64,000 bases of DNA from Maribacter hydrothermalis (GTDB taxonomy: Bacteria; Bacteroidota; Bacteroidia; Flavobacteriales; Flavobacteriaceae): NCBI RefSeq assembly GCF_001913155.1, contig NZ_CP018760.1, forward strand, positions 3,286,001 through 3,350,000, given 5' to 3'. Below the pieces are notes generated by a model. It made no database searches. It saw only the letters and a program-made list of their open reading frames with translations, and was not told the DNA's origin. A program made the translations under genes and the position numbers. The stretch's first letter is position 1, and the number at the start of each line of letters is the position of its first letter. Positions 27,396 to 36,638 of this stretch are shown here, one piece after another.

Positions 27396-27426
27396 AGGTG
27401 CCATTTTTATGGCACCTTATTTTTTA
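27396..27426 (+). terminator. Rho-independent terminator after the DUF6503 gene
   Basis: AGGTGCCAT (27396-27404) pairs perfectly with ATGGCACCT (27409-27417) around TTTT, followed by a T-rich tract. It separates the lipoprotein gene from the Moco cluster. Confidence 0.88.
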
Positions 27427-27461
27427 TACCTAACTTGGAATTTATCTAATTTTAAAAGGAT

Positions 27462-27701
27462 ATGAACATACTTTTTTTTGGCATAACAAAAGAAATTGTT
27501 GGTAGTTCTGAAATCAGTTTTACTGATGTATTTAAGCCTGTAAATGTTGCTGAGCTTAAAAAACAACTTATTGATTCTTATCCTGGATTTTCAAAATTAA
27601 ACTCATTGGCGATAGCTGTAAATAGTGAATACGCCGATGATAATGTACCATTAATTGGCAATGAAGAAATTGCCATTATACCACCAGTAAGCGGAGGCTA
27701 A
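27462..27701 (+). CDS. moaD: Molybdopterin synthase sulfur carrier subunit
   Basis: A ubiquitin-like sulfur carrier of 79 residues. Its C-terminus, PPVSGG, is the required Gly-Gly tail, which MoeB adenylates and which then carries the thiocarboxylate used to convert precursor Z (cPMP) into molybdopterin. The body contains the usual IAVNSEYADDNVPL segment. It is the first gene of the cofactor cluster, with AAAAGGA just before the ATG as a ribosome binding site. Its stop codon overlaps the moaE start by one base (TAATG). Confidence 0.93.
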   Translation: MNILFFGITKEIVGSSEISFTDVFKPVNVAELKKQLIDSYPGFSKLNSLAIAVNSEYADDNVPLIGNEEIAIIPPVSGG

Positions 27702-28018
27702 TGAGGAAAGTTATTGAAATAGTCGATGTTATTGACACTGCTTTGGTATCTGGAGAATTAAATGATGTCAAAAGTGGCGAAATCTGTGTTTTTGTAGGTG
27801 CCGTACGTGAATTTATAAACAATGAAGAAGTTGCTTTAAAGTTTGAAACCTGTAAATCAATGGCATTGAAAGAGATGGAGAAGATTGCCGACATAGCAAT
27901 GCAAAAATCGTCATTGAATAAAGAGGTCAAGAGACATGCCGTTGGTGAAAAAGGTTTTGAGACACAAGAAAAATATAAGGACGTATTCAACAATTTAATG
28001 ACTTCAATAGGAAGATAA
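27701..28018 (+). CDS. moaE: MoaE-like protein lacking the catalytic C-terminal part
   Basis: The large subunit of molybdopterin synthase is usually 140-150 residues, and this one has 105. The N-terminal half is clear MoaE (GEICVFVGAVREF, then LKFETCKSMALKEMEKIADIAM). After about residue 75 the similarity ends. The Ser-x-His-Arg segment and the two lysines near the C-terminus (Lys119 and Lys126 in E. coli) that form the active site are absent, replaced by KRHAVGEKGFETQEKYKD. No other frame restores them, so a simple frameshift is excluded. The gene is still tightly coupled to moaD and moaC by one-base overlaps. It may be inactive, or a second moaE may exist elsewhere. Confidence 0.75.
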   Translation: MRKVIEIVDVIDTALVSGELNDVKSGEICVFVGAVREFINNEEVALKFETCKSMALKEMEKIADIAMQKSSLNKEVKRHAVGEKGFETQEKYKDVFNNLMTSIGR

Positions 28019-28491
28019 TGCAGAAAAAATTATCGCACATAGACGAATTGGGGAACGCTACCATGGTAGATGTTTCTCATAAAATAGCTTCGGTACGTAC
28101 AGCAATTGCAAGTGGTACTATAAAATTTCCTATGGAAATTTTTAAATCATTATCAGAACAGGATTTTGTGGGCAAGAAAGGAAGTATCGTACAAACAGCT
28201 GTTATTGCAGGGATACAAGGTGTAAAGAAAACATCAGAATTAATACCTTTATGCCATCAAATAAATCTGTCCAAAATCAATGTTGAAATTGAACCGGCTT
28301 TAAATTCGTTTCAGATTACATGTACTGTAAAGTGCAATGAAAAAACGGGTGTTGAAATGGAGGCATTGACAGGGGTATCTATTGCAGCTTTAACTATTTA
28401 TGATATGTGCAAGGCACTTTCGCAAGACATTGTAATCGGGGCAATTCAATTAGAACAAAAAACGGGAGGGAAGAATGATTTTCAAAGATAA
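28018..28491 (+). CDS. moaC: Cyclic pyranopterin monophosphate synthase
   Basis: Converts the MoaA product 3',8-cyclo-GTP to cPMP. The 157-residue protein shows MVDVSHK, ARTAIASG-like VRTAIASGTI, the LIPLCHQI segment near 77 and the signature KTGVEMEALTGVSIAALTIYDMCKA near 109-132. The C-terminus ends EQKTGGKNDF, matching the family's KSGGKS tail with small changes. Its end overlaps mobA by 17 bases. The partner enzyme MoaA is not encoded in this window. Confidence 0.95.
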   Translation: MQKKLSHIDELGNATMVDVSHKIASVRTAIASGTIKFPMEIFKSLSEQDFVGKKGSIVQTAVIAGIQGVKKTSELIPLCHQINLSKINVEIEPALNSFQITCTVKCNEKTGVEMEALTGVSIAALTIYDMCKALSQDIVIGAIQLEQKTGGKNDFQR

Positions 28492-29068
28492 GTTATACGG
28501 GTTGGTGCTTTCAGGAGGTAAAAGCACGAGAATGGGAAAGGACAAAGGTTTAATTACCTATCACAAGCTTCCGCAACGAGAACATTTATATCAATTGTTG
28601 AACGAGGTTTGCGACCGTACATTTTTAAGTATCCGAAAAGACCAAGTGCAAGAGATTTCAAATGATTTTGAAACTATTGTGGATACAGATGAGTTTCGTG
28701 GTCCTTATAACGGATTATTATCTGCGCATAAAGTTCACCCTGAAGCTGCTTGGCTGGTATTGGCGTGCGATTTGCCATTAATGGATAAAAAGGCATTACA
28801 GGAGTTAGTAGCTGCAAGAAACTCGAATAAAATTGCTAGCGCTTTTGCCGATGCAGAAAACCCATTGCCAGAACCTCTTTGTGCTATATGGGAACCGGAT
28901 GCTTTAAAACAGTCCGCTGCATATTTAGAAGCCGGGAATGGTTCTTGTCCAAGAAAATTTCTGATTAATGCCGATGTAAATTTGGTCTTTCCAGAACGGA
29001 AAGAAGTGTTGCTCAACGCAAATTCTAAGGTGGAGTATGAGGAAGCGTTGCTAAAAATAGCACCATGA
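28475..29068 (+). CDS. mobA: Molybdenum cofactor guanylyltransferase
   Basis: Attaches GMP to molybdopterin-molybdate to give the bis-MGD type of cofactor. The 197-residue nucleotidyltransferase has the GTP-binding loop LVLSGGKSTRMGKDKG (residues 9-24), the metal-site Asp in LACDLPLM near 98, and the downstream PLPEPLCAIWEPDAL strand. The presence of mobA suggests that at least one DMSO-reductase-family or similar enzyme is made by this organism, although none lies here. The gene overlaps moaC by 17 bases and moeB by four (ATGA). Confidence 0.9.
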   Translation: MIFKDKLYGLVLSGGKSTRMGKDKGLITYHKLPQREHLYQLLNEVCDRTFLSIRKDQVQEISNDFETIVDTDEFRGPYNGLLSAHKVHPEAAWLVLACDLPLMDKKALQELVAARNSNKIASAFADAENPLPEPLCAIWEPDALKQSAAYLEAGNGSCPRKFLINADVNLVFPERKEVLLNANSKVEYEEALLKIAP

Positions 29069-30138
29069 ACGAGGAACGTTACCTAAGACAAATTACTTTA
29101 GACGGATTTGGAACCGTAGGTCAGCAAAAGCTAAAACAAGCCAAAGTTTTGGTGGTTGGTGCTGGCGGACTCGGAATTCCCGTATTAACATATCTAAACG
29201 CAATGGGAGTTGGTACGTTGGGAATTGTTGACGCAGATGTGGTTTCATTATCTAATCTTCACCGTCAAGTTTTGTTTACGGAAGCTATGGTGGGTATGCC
29301 CAAGGTTGAGGTAATAAAAAAACAATTGTCAGCTCAAAACTCCACTACACAAATACATATTTATCAAACTTATTTAACGATTGCTAACGCACTTGATATT
29401 ATTAAAGATTATGATATCGTTGTTGATGCTACCGATAATTTTCCCACTAGATATTTAATTAATGATGCCTGTGTAATTGCAAATAAACCTTTTGTTTATG
29501 GTGCATTACACGCTTTTGAGGGTCAAGTGAGTGTTTTTAATTATAATGGCGGACCAACATATCGTTGTTTGTTCCCGACCATGCCTGCGGCAGATGCCGT
29601 TCCTAACTGTAATGATAATGGTGTGCTGGGTATTTTGCCTGGTATTATTGGTAATCTACAAGCTTTAGAAGTAGTAAAGGTTATTGCGGAGATAGGAGAG
29701 GTGTTATCAGGTGTTTTGTTACTTTTTGATACCCTAAGCCAACGTACACAACGAATGAAATTTAAATTACAGGCTGGTAATAATGAGATTAAATCACTTG
29801 CTACTAGTTATGAGTTTGATTGTGAACTTCCTTTAAAATCAATAGATGCTGTTGAGCTTCAACAATTGCTTTCAGGTAATCCTGTTGAACTGATAGATGT
29901 GCGAACCGATAAAGAATTTCAAAGGCAACATTTAAAAGAAGCCAAGCATATTCCTTTAAATGAATTAACAGGTAGAGTGGCTGAGGTTGATTTAGAAACT
30001 ACTATTTATGTTATTTGTCAGTCTGGGGTTCGTAGTAAAAAAGCAATCGTAAAGTTACAAGAATTATGTCCTGGTAAAGATTTTGTCAATGTTACCGGTG
30101 GTATGAACCAGATGAAAAACTATGTTGATACCTATTGA
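29065..30138 (+). CDS. moeB: MoeB/ThiF-type adenylyltransferase with rhodanese domain
   Basis: E1-like enzyme that adenylates the MoaD tail and may also supply sulfur. The 357-residue fusion has the nucleotide loop VVGAGGLGIPVLTYL near 31, the conserved Asp in IVDADVVSLSNLHRQVL, the presumed catalytic Cys in VPNCND near 182, and a rhodanese domain from about 255 with active Cys in VICQSGVRSKKA near 318. Of the four zinc cysteines in E. coli MoeB, the first pair is reduced to TYRC and the second to a lone Cys (EFDCEL). The zinc site is therefore probably absent. It overlaps the TauE/SafE gene by 17 bases. Confidence 0.9.
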   Translation: MNEERYLRQITLDGFGTVGQQKLKQAKVLVVGAGGLGIPVLTYLNAMGVGTLGIVDADVVSLSNLHRQVLFTEAMVGMPKVEVIKKQLSAQNSTTQIHIYQTYLTIANALDIIKDYDIVVDATDNFPTRYLINDACVIANKPFVYGALHAFEGQVSVFNYNGGPTYRCLFPTMPAADAVPNCNDNGVLGILPGIIGNLQALEVVKVIAEIGEVLSGVLLLFDTLSQRTQRMKFKLQAGNNEIKSLATSYEFDCELPLKSIDAVELQQLLSGNPVELIDVRTDKEFQRQHLKEAKHIPLNELTGRVAEVDLETTIYVICQSGVRSKKAIVKLQELCPGKDFVNVTGGMNQMKNYVDTY

Positions 30139-30898
30139 GCAATTGGTGTTTATAAGCATCGGATTTTTTATAATCGCCACATTATATTCTTCTGTAGGTT
30201 TTGGCGGTGGCTCTAGCTATTTGGCTTTATTGACGCTTGTTTTAACTAGTTTTTTTGCCATTCGCTCTATTGCATTGGTTTGTAATTTGGTGGTAGTTTC
30301 AGGTAGTACATATCTGTATTTCAAAAATGGTCATGCAAAACTAAAAGATTTTCTGCCTTTTGTTTTGGCAAGTATTCCGCTAGCGTATTTAGGAGCTACA
30401 TTCCGATTAAAGGAGAGTGTTTTTTTTATAATTTTAGGATGCTCTCTTATTCTATCGGCATTGTTTTTAGCTGTTCAGACTTTTGAAATCAACAAATCGA
30501 AAAAGGAGGTTGAAAATTATCCAAATTACTTGAGCTATGTTCTTGGTTCAGGAATAGGGTTTTTATCGGGACTCGTGGGTATTGGTGGAGGCATTTTTTT
30601 AGCTCCCGTGCTAAATCACTTACGTTGGAATAAAGCCATAAAAATAGCAGCGCTTGCAAGTTTCTTCATTTTAGTAAACTCCGTATCTGGGTTATTCGGG
30701 TTGATAACTAGCGATTCATTGTCATTGCCGTGGCGAGAAACTATTTGTTTGGTTGTAGCAGTCCTACTTGGCGGACAGTTAGGAATTCGCATCAGTCTTA
30801 AAAAACTATCGGCAAATGGTATTAAAAGGATAACCGCTTTATTAGTTTTCATAGTGGGCATACGGGTCTTGTTGGTGAATGGACTCGAATTGTTTTAG
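30122..30898 (+). CDS. TauE/SafE family anion exporter
   Basis: A 258-residue membrane protein with about eight helices. It has the two repeated glycine signatures of the family, SVGFGGGSSYLALLTL near residue 22 and LVGIGGGIFLAPVL near 150. Members export sulfite, sulfoacetate or related anions. Embedded between moeB and moeA and overlapping moeB, it could move sulfite, molybdate or a sulfur compound linked to cofactor assembly or to a sulfite/nitrate enzyme. This is inference from position only. Confidence 0.88.
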   Translation: MLIPIEQLVFISIGFFIIATLYSSVGFGGGSSYLALLTLVLTSFFAIRSIALVCNLVVVSGSTYLYFKNGHAKLKDFLPFVLASIPLAYLGATFRLKESVFFIILGCSLILSALFLAVQTFEINKSKKEVENYPNYLSYVLGSGIGFLSGLVGIGGGIFLAPVLNHLRWNKAIKIAALASFFILVNSVSGLFGLITSDSLSLPWRETICLVVAVLLGGQLGIRISLKKLSANGIKRITALLVFIVGIRVLLVNGLELF

Positions 30899-30963
30899 AA
30901 GATTTAAATAATTGTCTTCAATTCTTCAAGGGTATAATTTATAATAGTTTTACCTTTAATTCC

Positions 30964-32154
30964 ATGATTACATTTAAAGAAGCATACCAAAAAGTGTTAG
31001 CCCATCCTATAGATTTAGGAACAGAGAATGTATCACTTTTAAATAGTTTGAATAGAATATTGGCTGAAGATATTTATGCAGATCGAGATTTTCCTCCTTT
31101 TGATCGTGCTACCAAAGATGGTGTTGCTATTCAGTTTTCAGATTTTGTAAATAATGGGCACTCTTTTAAAATTGAAGGAGTTGCTGCTGCTGGCGTAATT
31201 CAGCAAGTTTTGAAGGATAAAAACAACTGTTTAGAAGTGATGACCGGTGCAGTAGTGCCATTGCATTGCGATACTGTGGTCATGTATGAACACATTACTA
31301 TTGAAGGTGGTAAGGTTACGATTAATGAGAAAGTGAACAAAGGTCAGAACATACACTACCAAGGCAGTGATGAGAAAGTAGGTGCACTTCTTTTATCAAA
31401 AGGAAAAAAAATCAGTCCAGCAGAAATAGGAGTAATGGCTACGGTTGGCAAAGTAACGGTAAAGATTAAGGGAAATCCGAAAATTTGCACTATTGCAACA
31501 GGTAATGAATTGGTCGAGGTTAATGAAACTCCCAGACCGCATCAAATACGAAAATCTAATATGCTGACTATTGAGTCCGCATTATTGAGTTCTAAGATTG
31601 AAGCCAGTTCACTTCATTTGTTGGATGATAAAAAAGAAATTGAGCGAGAATTAGAAAAAGCTTTACAGGATAACGATGTACTTCTATTAAGTGGCGGAGT
31701 ATCAAAAGGAAAGTTTGATTTTATCCCGGAAGTAATGGAATCATTAGGTGTAGAGAAGGTATTTCATAGAGTGCTACAGAGACCTGGTAAACCATTTTGG
31801 TTTGGAATTCACCATAAAATGAAGACGGTTATTTTCTCATTTCCTGGAAATCCCGTTTCTACATTTGCCAATTATCACCTATATTTTTTAGCGTGGTTAC
31901 AAACCTCTTGGCAACTTCCATTAGATAATTCGTATATTAAGCTAAGTGCAGCAATTAAAATAACACAGCCGCTAACCCGATTTATTCAGGTTAGTACAGA
32001 AGTAAAAGAGGGTATGTTCTGGGCAACTCCTGTTGTTGAAAATGGTTCTGGAGATTTAACCAGTTTAGCAAAGGCCGACGGATTTATTTGTCTAGAACCA
32101 AGAAATAAGGAGTATGAGGTAGGGGAGGCTGTACCTTTTGTAAAGACCAGATAA
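30964..32154 (+). CDS. moeA: Molybdopterin molybdenumtransferase
   Basis: Inserts molybdate into adenylated molybdopterin. The 396-residue protein shows FPPFDRATKDGVAI near the N-terminus, MTGAVVPLHCDTVVMYEH, TGNELVE, the GGVSKGKFDFIPEVM loop, RPGKPFWFG and SFPGNPVSTFANYHLY, in family order and spacing. It is separated from the upstream exporter gene by 65 bases, more than the rest of the cluster, but no terminator intervenes. It follows moaD, moaE, moaC, mobA and moeB, so only moaA and the molybdate transporter are missing from a full set. Confidence 0.95.
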   Translation: MITFKEAYQKVLAHPIDLGTENVSLLNSLNRILAEDIYADRDFPPFDRATKDGVAIQFSDFVNNGHSFKIEGVAAAGVIQQVLKDKNNCLEVMTGAVVPLHCDTVVMYEHITIEGGKVTINEKVNKGQNIHYQGSDEKVGALLLSKGKKISPAEIGVMATVGKVTVKIKGNPKICTIATGNELVEVNETPRPHQIRKSNMLTIESALLSSKIEASSLHLLDDKKEIERELEKALQDNDVLLLSGGVSKGKFDFIPEVMESLGVEKVFHRVLQRPGKPFWFGIHHKMKTVIFSFPGNPVSTFANYHLYFLAWLQTSWQLPLDNSYIKLSAAIKITQPLTRFIQVSTEVKEGMFWATPVVENGSGDLTSLAKADGFICLEPRNKEYEVGEAVPFVKTR

Positions 32155-32175
32155 TAATCAATTAAATTTTTCTAT

Positions 32176-32583
32176 ATGAATCCAGTAGTTAAGAATATTT
32201 TGGCGGTTGTAGCTGGAGTAGTTGTTGGTAGTATCGTTAATATGGGAATTATTATGATTAGTGGTTCCATAATTCCGCCACCAGAAGGTGGAGATATTAC
32301 GACAATGGAAGGGTTAAAGGCGACTATGCATTTATTTGAACCCAAACATTTTATTTTTCCTTTTCTGGCACATGCTTTAGGAACACTTGTAGGCGCCTTT
32401 GTTGCAACTAAAATAGCGGCATCAAGAAAAATGCTAATGGCTTTGGTCATTGGCTTGTTTTTTCTAATTGGTGGTACCGCAAATATTGCTATGCTTGGCG
32501 GACCAATGTGGTTTACCGCTCTAGATATTATAGTGGCTTACATGCCCATGGCATTTCTAGGATGGGTGTTGGCTAAGAAATGA
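32176..32583 (+). CDS. Small four-helix membrane protein, function unknown
   Basis: A 135-residue inner-membrane protein with four predicted helices (starting at NILAVVAGVVVGSIVNMGI, FIFPFLAHALGTLVGAFVAT, MLMALVIGLFFLIGGTANI and IIVAYMPMAFLGWVLA) and a soluble loop IPPPEGGDITTMEGLKATM. Its start is 21 bases after moeA, so it may be cotranscribed. Proteins of this size and layout are common in Flavobacteriaceae without assigned function. I recognise no motif that would give an activity. Confidence 0.75.
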   Translation: MNPVVKNILAVVAGVVVGSIVNMGIIMISGSIIPPPEGGDITTMEGLKATMHLFEPKHFIFPFLAHALGTLVGAFVATKIAASRKMLMALVIGLFFLIGGTANIAMLGGPMWFTALDIIVAYMPMAFLGWVLAKK

Positions 32584-32666
32584 TTTCTTAAATATTTATC
32601 CCTCTTTAGAAAGATTAACTCAGTCCATTCTAAATAGGATATTTATTGTAAATACTATTATGGGTG

Positions 32667-35066
32667 TTATTTCTCTTTAGGATTTAAAATTTGAGTACTT
32701 ACGGCCACAGAATCAATTTTGGATTTTGAGTAGTAGAGGGGGAAGTATTCATCTTTGGCCCATGGCTCAAAAAGATTATTATAAAATTGACTATTTGGGT
32801 TACCAGATTGCCCAGGGCCATTTGTAGCGAATGAAGAATCCCAATTTCCTGTGTTGATTATAACTCTAAATGAAGCACCGCTGCTTTGTCTGGAGTTTCC
32901 GCCGGTAGAGCCAACAGTTTGTCCATTACCACCTCTTGGTAGTGGACCTAAATCTAAATTATTTTTTGTTTTTTCATCGACAGCACTACTTAGTGCATGT
33001 TCCATGTACGTATGTTTATTGTTTTCTTGTCCATATTGCCAGTGTTCCATATTAGTACCAAGTTTAGATTCTAGTTTAGTAATGGCCTCTTTGAAAGCAT
33101 CAGCTAAAAACTCGTTTCTTCCTTTAATCGGATTTGCTCCAAATTTACTATCAGGAGTCAAAACCCAATCCAGAACACGTTTTACTTGTAAATCGGGGAC
33201 AATACCTTTGCCGGCTTTTGGAACGAACATATCATAGGCTTTTTGCATTATTTGTTCTTCCCATGCTACATAAATTGCAGCAGGTATAGAATTTGATTCT
33301 AATTTATAGTTCCAATTATTCAGTTTGTCTTTTGCTTCTAGTGCTCTATCATCAAAAGTAATTTTTAGCAATAATGGAACTAATGTTCGGGCAGGAATTG
33401 AAAGATAATCGGTTTGTAAAGCCTTCATATCATCCATTGTCATTTTTTTGCCAGATTCTAAAACTTCTTTAATTCGTTCACCACGATAAGGGTCTGCCCA
33501 AGAATATCCTATAGCATCCCAATGGGTAAAATCATTAGACGTTACATTTTCATTAGCGGTAGCTATATACCCTTTTTCGGGATTAAATGCATTTGGTTTT
33601 TCTATAATAGGTAAATAACCATCCCATTCAAATCTACCATCGCCTGGTACAGGAACTAGCCCACTGAAATTTTTCCGAATGGGCGCAATCCCAACGGCTT
33701 GCCAGCCAATATTACCTTTTGTATCTGCCCAAATCATGTTTTCCCCAGGAATGTGACTATAGGTACATGCTTCTCTAAACTCTTCCCAATTTTCAGCTTG
33801 ATTCATTCGTAACGATGCTAAATATGGGGACCCACCAGGTTCTAGCCAAGCACAACGAACGGCATAGGCAACATTATTTTCTTTATCTATAAAAGTAACA
33901 GGACCATGTAGCGTATATGCTAAGTCAACTATGGAATCTTTTTGTCCTTTTATTTTAATGGTTTCTGAAATATGTGTCATGTCTACCCAATGATCTTTAT
34001 GCTTATACTGGTTTTGATTTTCAGGATTTAATTCATAAACATATAAATCCTCTCCATCGGTTTCAAATACGGTTAGTCCCCAAGCTCCATATTCATTATG
34101 GCCAATAGAAATTCCCGGTATCTCAGGTTCTCCACCACCAATGACATCCCACCCAGGTGCAACTAAATGTGTCATATATCTCAAAGATGGAATAGCAATG
34201 GTTCTATGAGGGTCATTGGCCATATAGGTATGGCCATCTTTCATCTGTGAGCCATTTACGACCCAATTATTACTTCCTATACCTAACGAATCGGATTTAA
34301 AATTTATAAGATGTGTTAAAGCCTTTTCTTCACTGGTATTTCTAAATGAAGGTATAATATCCTCTTTTTCAAATTTAACCGTTTTACGATAGGCGTTGTA
34401 AAGCTCTAGAATATCATTGTCTAGCAGACTTTTGTTTATCAATGGGTCAATTTCAATATCAGGGTCCTTTGGATGTAACCAGAATAATTCTTTTGTTTTA
34501 GCTGCACCTAGTTTAGTAACTGTACGAGCAATCTGTAGTTCTTCATTAATATTTCCTAAAAGTCCTTGGTGTCTGGAAATAACAACTTCTGGTGTCCATT
34601 TCTGAGGTTTTATATCTAAAATTTTAAACTCGATAGGTAGTAGCTCAGGTGTTTTTAAAATGTTATCTATATATGCGTTTACTCCATTGGTATAGGCTGT
34701 TATAATTTCTACTCCATCATTATGATAATGATTCATTTCGGTCGTCATATCACCTCTAAATTTGAATAGGCGAGTTCCAATATCCCTTTTTAACTCACGT
34801 TCTCCCAAAATTTCAGAAACTGTGCCGGTGGCTTGTCTTCGCCAAATTTCGAATTGAAAAAGCCGGTCGGCTGCGGCTGCATATCCTTGAGTGAAAAAAA
34901 GGTCATGTTGATTTTGTGCATAGATATGATTAATTCCCCACTTATCCCTAACTAGCTCAACAGGTTCTTTTAATTCCGTTAGTGTCAACGTGTTTGAATT
35001 AATGGTCTTTGATTTTTTACAGGAAAAAGCAAGGGCCAATAAAATAAGTATCAAAAAGTTTTTCAT
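32667..35066 (-). CDS. Penicillin acylase family lipoprotein (Ntn hydrolase)
   Basis: An N-terminal-nucleophile amidase, made as a precursor of 799 residues and expected to cut itself into two chains. The ATG at 35066 opens the lipoprotein signal LILILLALAFSCKK. The alpha-chain includes DKWGINHIYAQNQHDLFFTQ and RLFQFEIWRRQATG. The predicted nucleophile is Ser265 in IGSNNWVVNGS, where the beta-chain would begin. MANDPHR, IPGENMIWADTKGNIGW and TANENVT follow in family order. Substrates in Bacteroidota range from acyl-homoserine lactones to N-acyl peptides, so penicillin is only the family name. The longer upstream frame lacks a signal and is rejected. Confidence 0.92.
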   Translation of the reverse strand: MKNFLILILLALAFSCKKSKTINSNTLTLTELKEPVELVRDKWGINHIYAQNQHDLFFTQGYAAAADRLFQFEIWRRQATGTVSEILGERELKRDIGTRLFKFRGDMTTEMNHYHNDGVEIITAYTNGVNAYIDNILKTPELLPIEFKILDIKPQKWTPEVVISRHQGLLGNINEELQIARTVTKLGAAKTKELFWLHPKDPDIEIDPLINKSLLDNDILELYNAYRKTVKFEKEDIIPSFRNTSEEKALTHLINFKSDSLGIGSNNWVVNGSQMKDGHTYMANDPHRTIAIPSLRYMTHLVAPGWDVIGGGEPEIPGISIGHNEYGAWGLTVFETDGEDLYVYELNPENQNQYKHKDHWVDMTHISETIKIKGQKDSIVDLAYTLHGPVTFIDKENNVAYAVRCAWLEPGGSPYLASLRMNQAENWEEFREACTYSHIPGENMIWADTKGNIGWQAVGIAPIRKNFSGLVPVPGDGRFEWDGYLPIIEKPNAFNPEKGYIATANENVTSNDFTHWDAIGYSWADPYRGERIKEVLESGKKMTMDDMKALQTDYLSIPARTLVPLLLKITFDDRALEAKDKLNNWNYKLESNSIPAAIYVAWEEQIMQKAYDMFVPKAGKGIVPDLQVKRVLDWVLTPDSKFGANPIKGRNEFLADAFKEAITKLESKLGTNMEHWQYGQENNKHTYMEHALSSAVDEKTKNNLDLGPLPRGGNGQTVGSTGGNSRQSSGASFRVIINTGNWDSSFATNGPGQSGNPNSQFYNNLFEPWAKDEYFPLYYSKSKIDSVAVSTQILNPKEK

Positions 35067-35301
35067 AAAAGTATTGGTATGTTGGTTATAAATAAAGGGT
35101 ATGTAAAAAGTCCATTTACTGATAACAATCAAATAATATCCTATAGTGAAAATTGTTTCTATAGATTATTTGAATTTATCGAGACTTTTTAAATACCCTT
35201 CAGTTTAAATACTCAAAATAAACTCAATAAAAATGTAATTTTATGGCTAATGGGTATCAGCTTAAATTTACAGTTTTATTTTATTCTTTGTACAATAATT
35301 T

Positions 35302-36594
35302 TTATTCCCCTTCGTACTTGCCCATGTATCGTTTCCATAATTCCGTTTGGTGTGTTTCTAGTGAAACAGACCTACCATCAATGAAAGCATGTGTAAGTTG
35401 ATTACCAGCCATATCTAAAGCGTCTCCTTCTGAAATAAATAAGGTTGCACTTTTTCCATTCTCTAAGGTTCCGTAAAGGTTATCTATGCCTAAAATCTTA
35501 GCGGTATTACCCGTTAATAATTGAACGGCTACCTCTTTATCCAATCCTTGTTGTACGGCTTGACCAGCATAGAAAGGTAAGTTTCTAGTTTGAAAGTTTT
35601 CTGCATCGCTATTTTGGATGGCAACGGTTAAACCAGCATCGACCAATAATTTAGGAAGTTTATAGGGTAAATCATAATCATCGTCATCATACACTGGTAA
35701 ATTATGGGTGTATTGGACTAAGACAGGAATGTTGTTGCTTTTTAAGAAATCAGGAATTTTATAAGCGTGGTATCCACCGATTAAAACAATTTCTTTAGCT
35801 CCATTGGCTTTTAAAGTGTTAATAGCATCAATGATTTCTTTTTCACCATCGGCATGAACATAAAGTTTTTGAGTTCCATCAAAAATACCTTTCATTGCCG
35901 CGAAAGCTGGGTTCACCTCTTTAGCAGTGGATTTTCCATAGGCACTTGCATTTTTGAAAAAAGTAACAATTGCTTGTGTTTGTTCGCTATAATCCTTATT
36001 TGGCTGGTAACCTCTTTCTTCACCTGCCCACCAACGACCTTGCCTAAAAGTGTTTGGCCAGTTTAAATGTATACCGTCATCTATTTTAATTGCGGCATCT
36101 TCCCAGTTCCATGCATCAAATTGTACAATGGATGAGGTTCCGGAAATTCGTCCTCCCGTTGGTGCTATTTGAGCAATTAAAACCCCGTTTGGACGCATGC
36201 TTTCCACAACTTTAGACTCAGCATTATAGGCGATTAAACTGCGTACATGAGGTATAAAATCACCTAATTCATCTTCGTCATTGGTAGCTCTAACCGCATC
36301 TATTTCCACAAGTCCTAAGGTTTTTGCAGGTGCTATAAAACCTGGATATACATGTTTGCCAGTTGCATCAATAACTTTACCTCTACGGGCAATTTTCATT
36401 TTAGAATCTCCTACAAAGGTAAGTTTGCCATCTTCGAACATAATAAGCGAACTTTCTATTACTTCCCCGTTACCTAGATGCGCTGTAGCACCTTCAATGG
36501 TAATAGCCTCAGTTTGTTTTGGGGCCGGTGTTTGTTGTGCCATAGTTTGAAAGACCAAACCAAAGGCAATTAAAAACGTTATATATTTTTTCAT
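35302..36594 (-). CDS. Amidohydrolase-fold protein without the HxH metal motif
   Basis: A secreted 430-residue protein (signal peptide ending MAQQ) with the amidohydrolase composite fold. The N-terminal beta sandwich leads to VIDATGKHVYPGFIAPAK, and the C-terminus has LLTGNTAKILGIDNLYGTLENGKSATLFISEGD. Where active members have PGFIDxHxH, this one has PGFIAPAKTLG, so the HxH zinc ligands are missing and no equivalent is seen. Catalysis of the usual kind is therefore doubtful. The gene follows a 984-residue amidohydrolase by 44 bases on the same strand, which suggests the two act together. Confidence 0.85.
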   Translation of the reverse strand: MKKYITFLIAFGLVFQTMAQQTPAPKQTEAITIEGATAHLGNGEVIESSLIMFEDGKLTFVGDSKMKIARRGKVIDATGKHVYPGFIAPAKTLGLVEIDAVRATNDEDELGDFIPHVRSLIAYNAESKVVESMRPNGVLIAQIAPTGGRISGTSSIVQFDAWNWEDAAIKIDDGIHLNWPNTFRQGRWWAGEERGYQPNKDYSEQTQAIVTFFKNASAYGKSTAKEVNPAFAAMKGIFDGTQKLYVHADGEKEIIDAINTLKANGAKEIVLIGGYHAYKIPDFLKSNNIPVLVQYTHNLPVYDDDDYDLPYKLPKLLVDAGLTVAIQNSDAENFQTRNLPFYAGQAVQQGLDKEVAVQLLTGNTAKILGIDNLYGTLENGKSATLFISEGDALDMAGNQLTHAFIDGRSVSLETHQTELWKRYMGKYEGE

Positions 36595-36638
36595 CTCTAT
36601 AATTTTATTTTAGTAGTACTTCGATTTTTTAAGCTTAA

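Noticed and set aside
27701..28018. Frameshift as the reason for the short MoaE
   Set aside because: The two other frames after 27880 hit stop codons quickly and encode nothing like the MoaE C-terminus.
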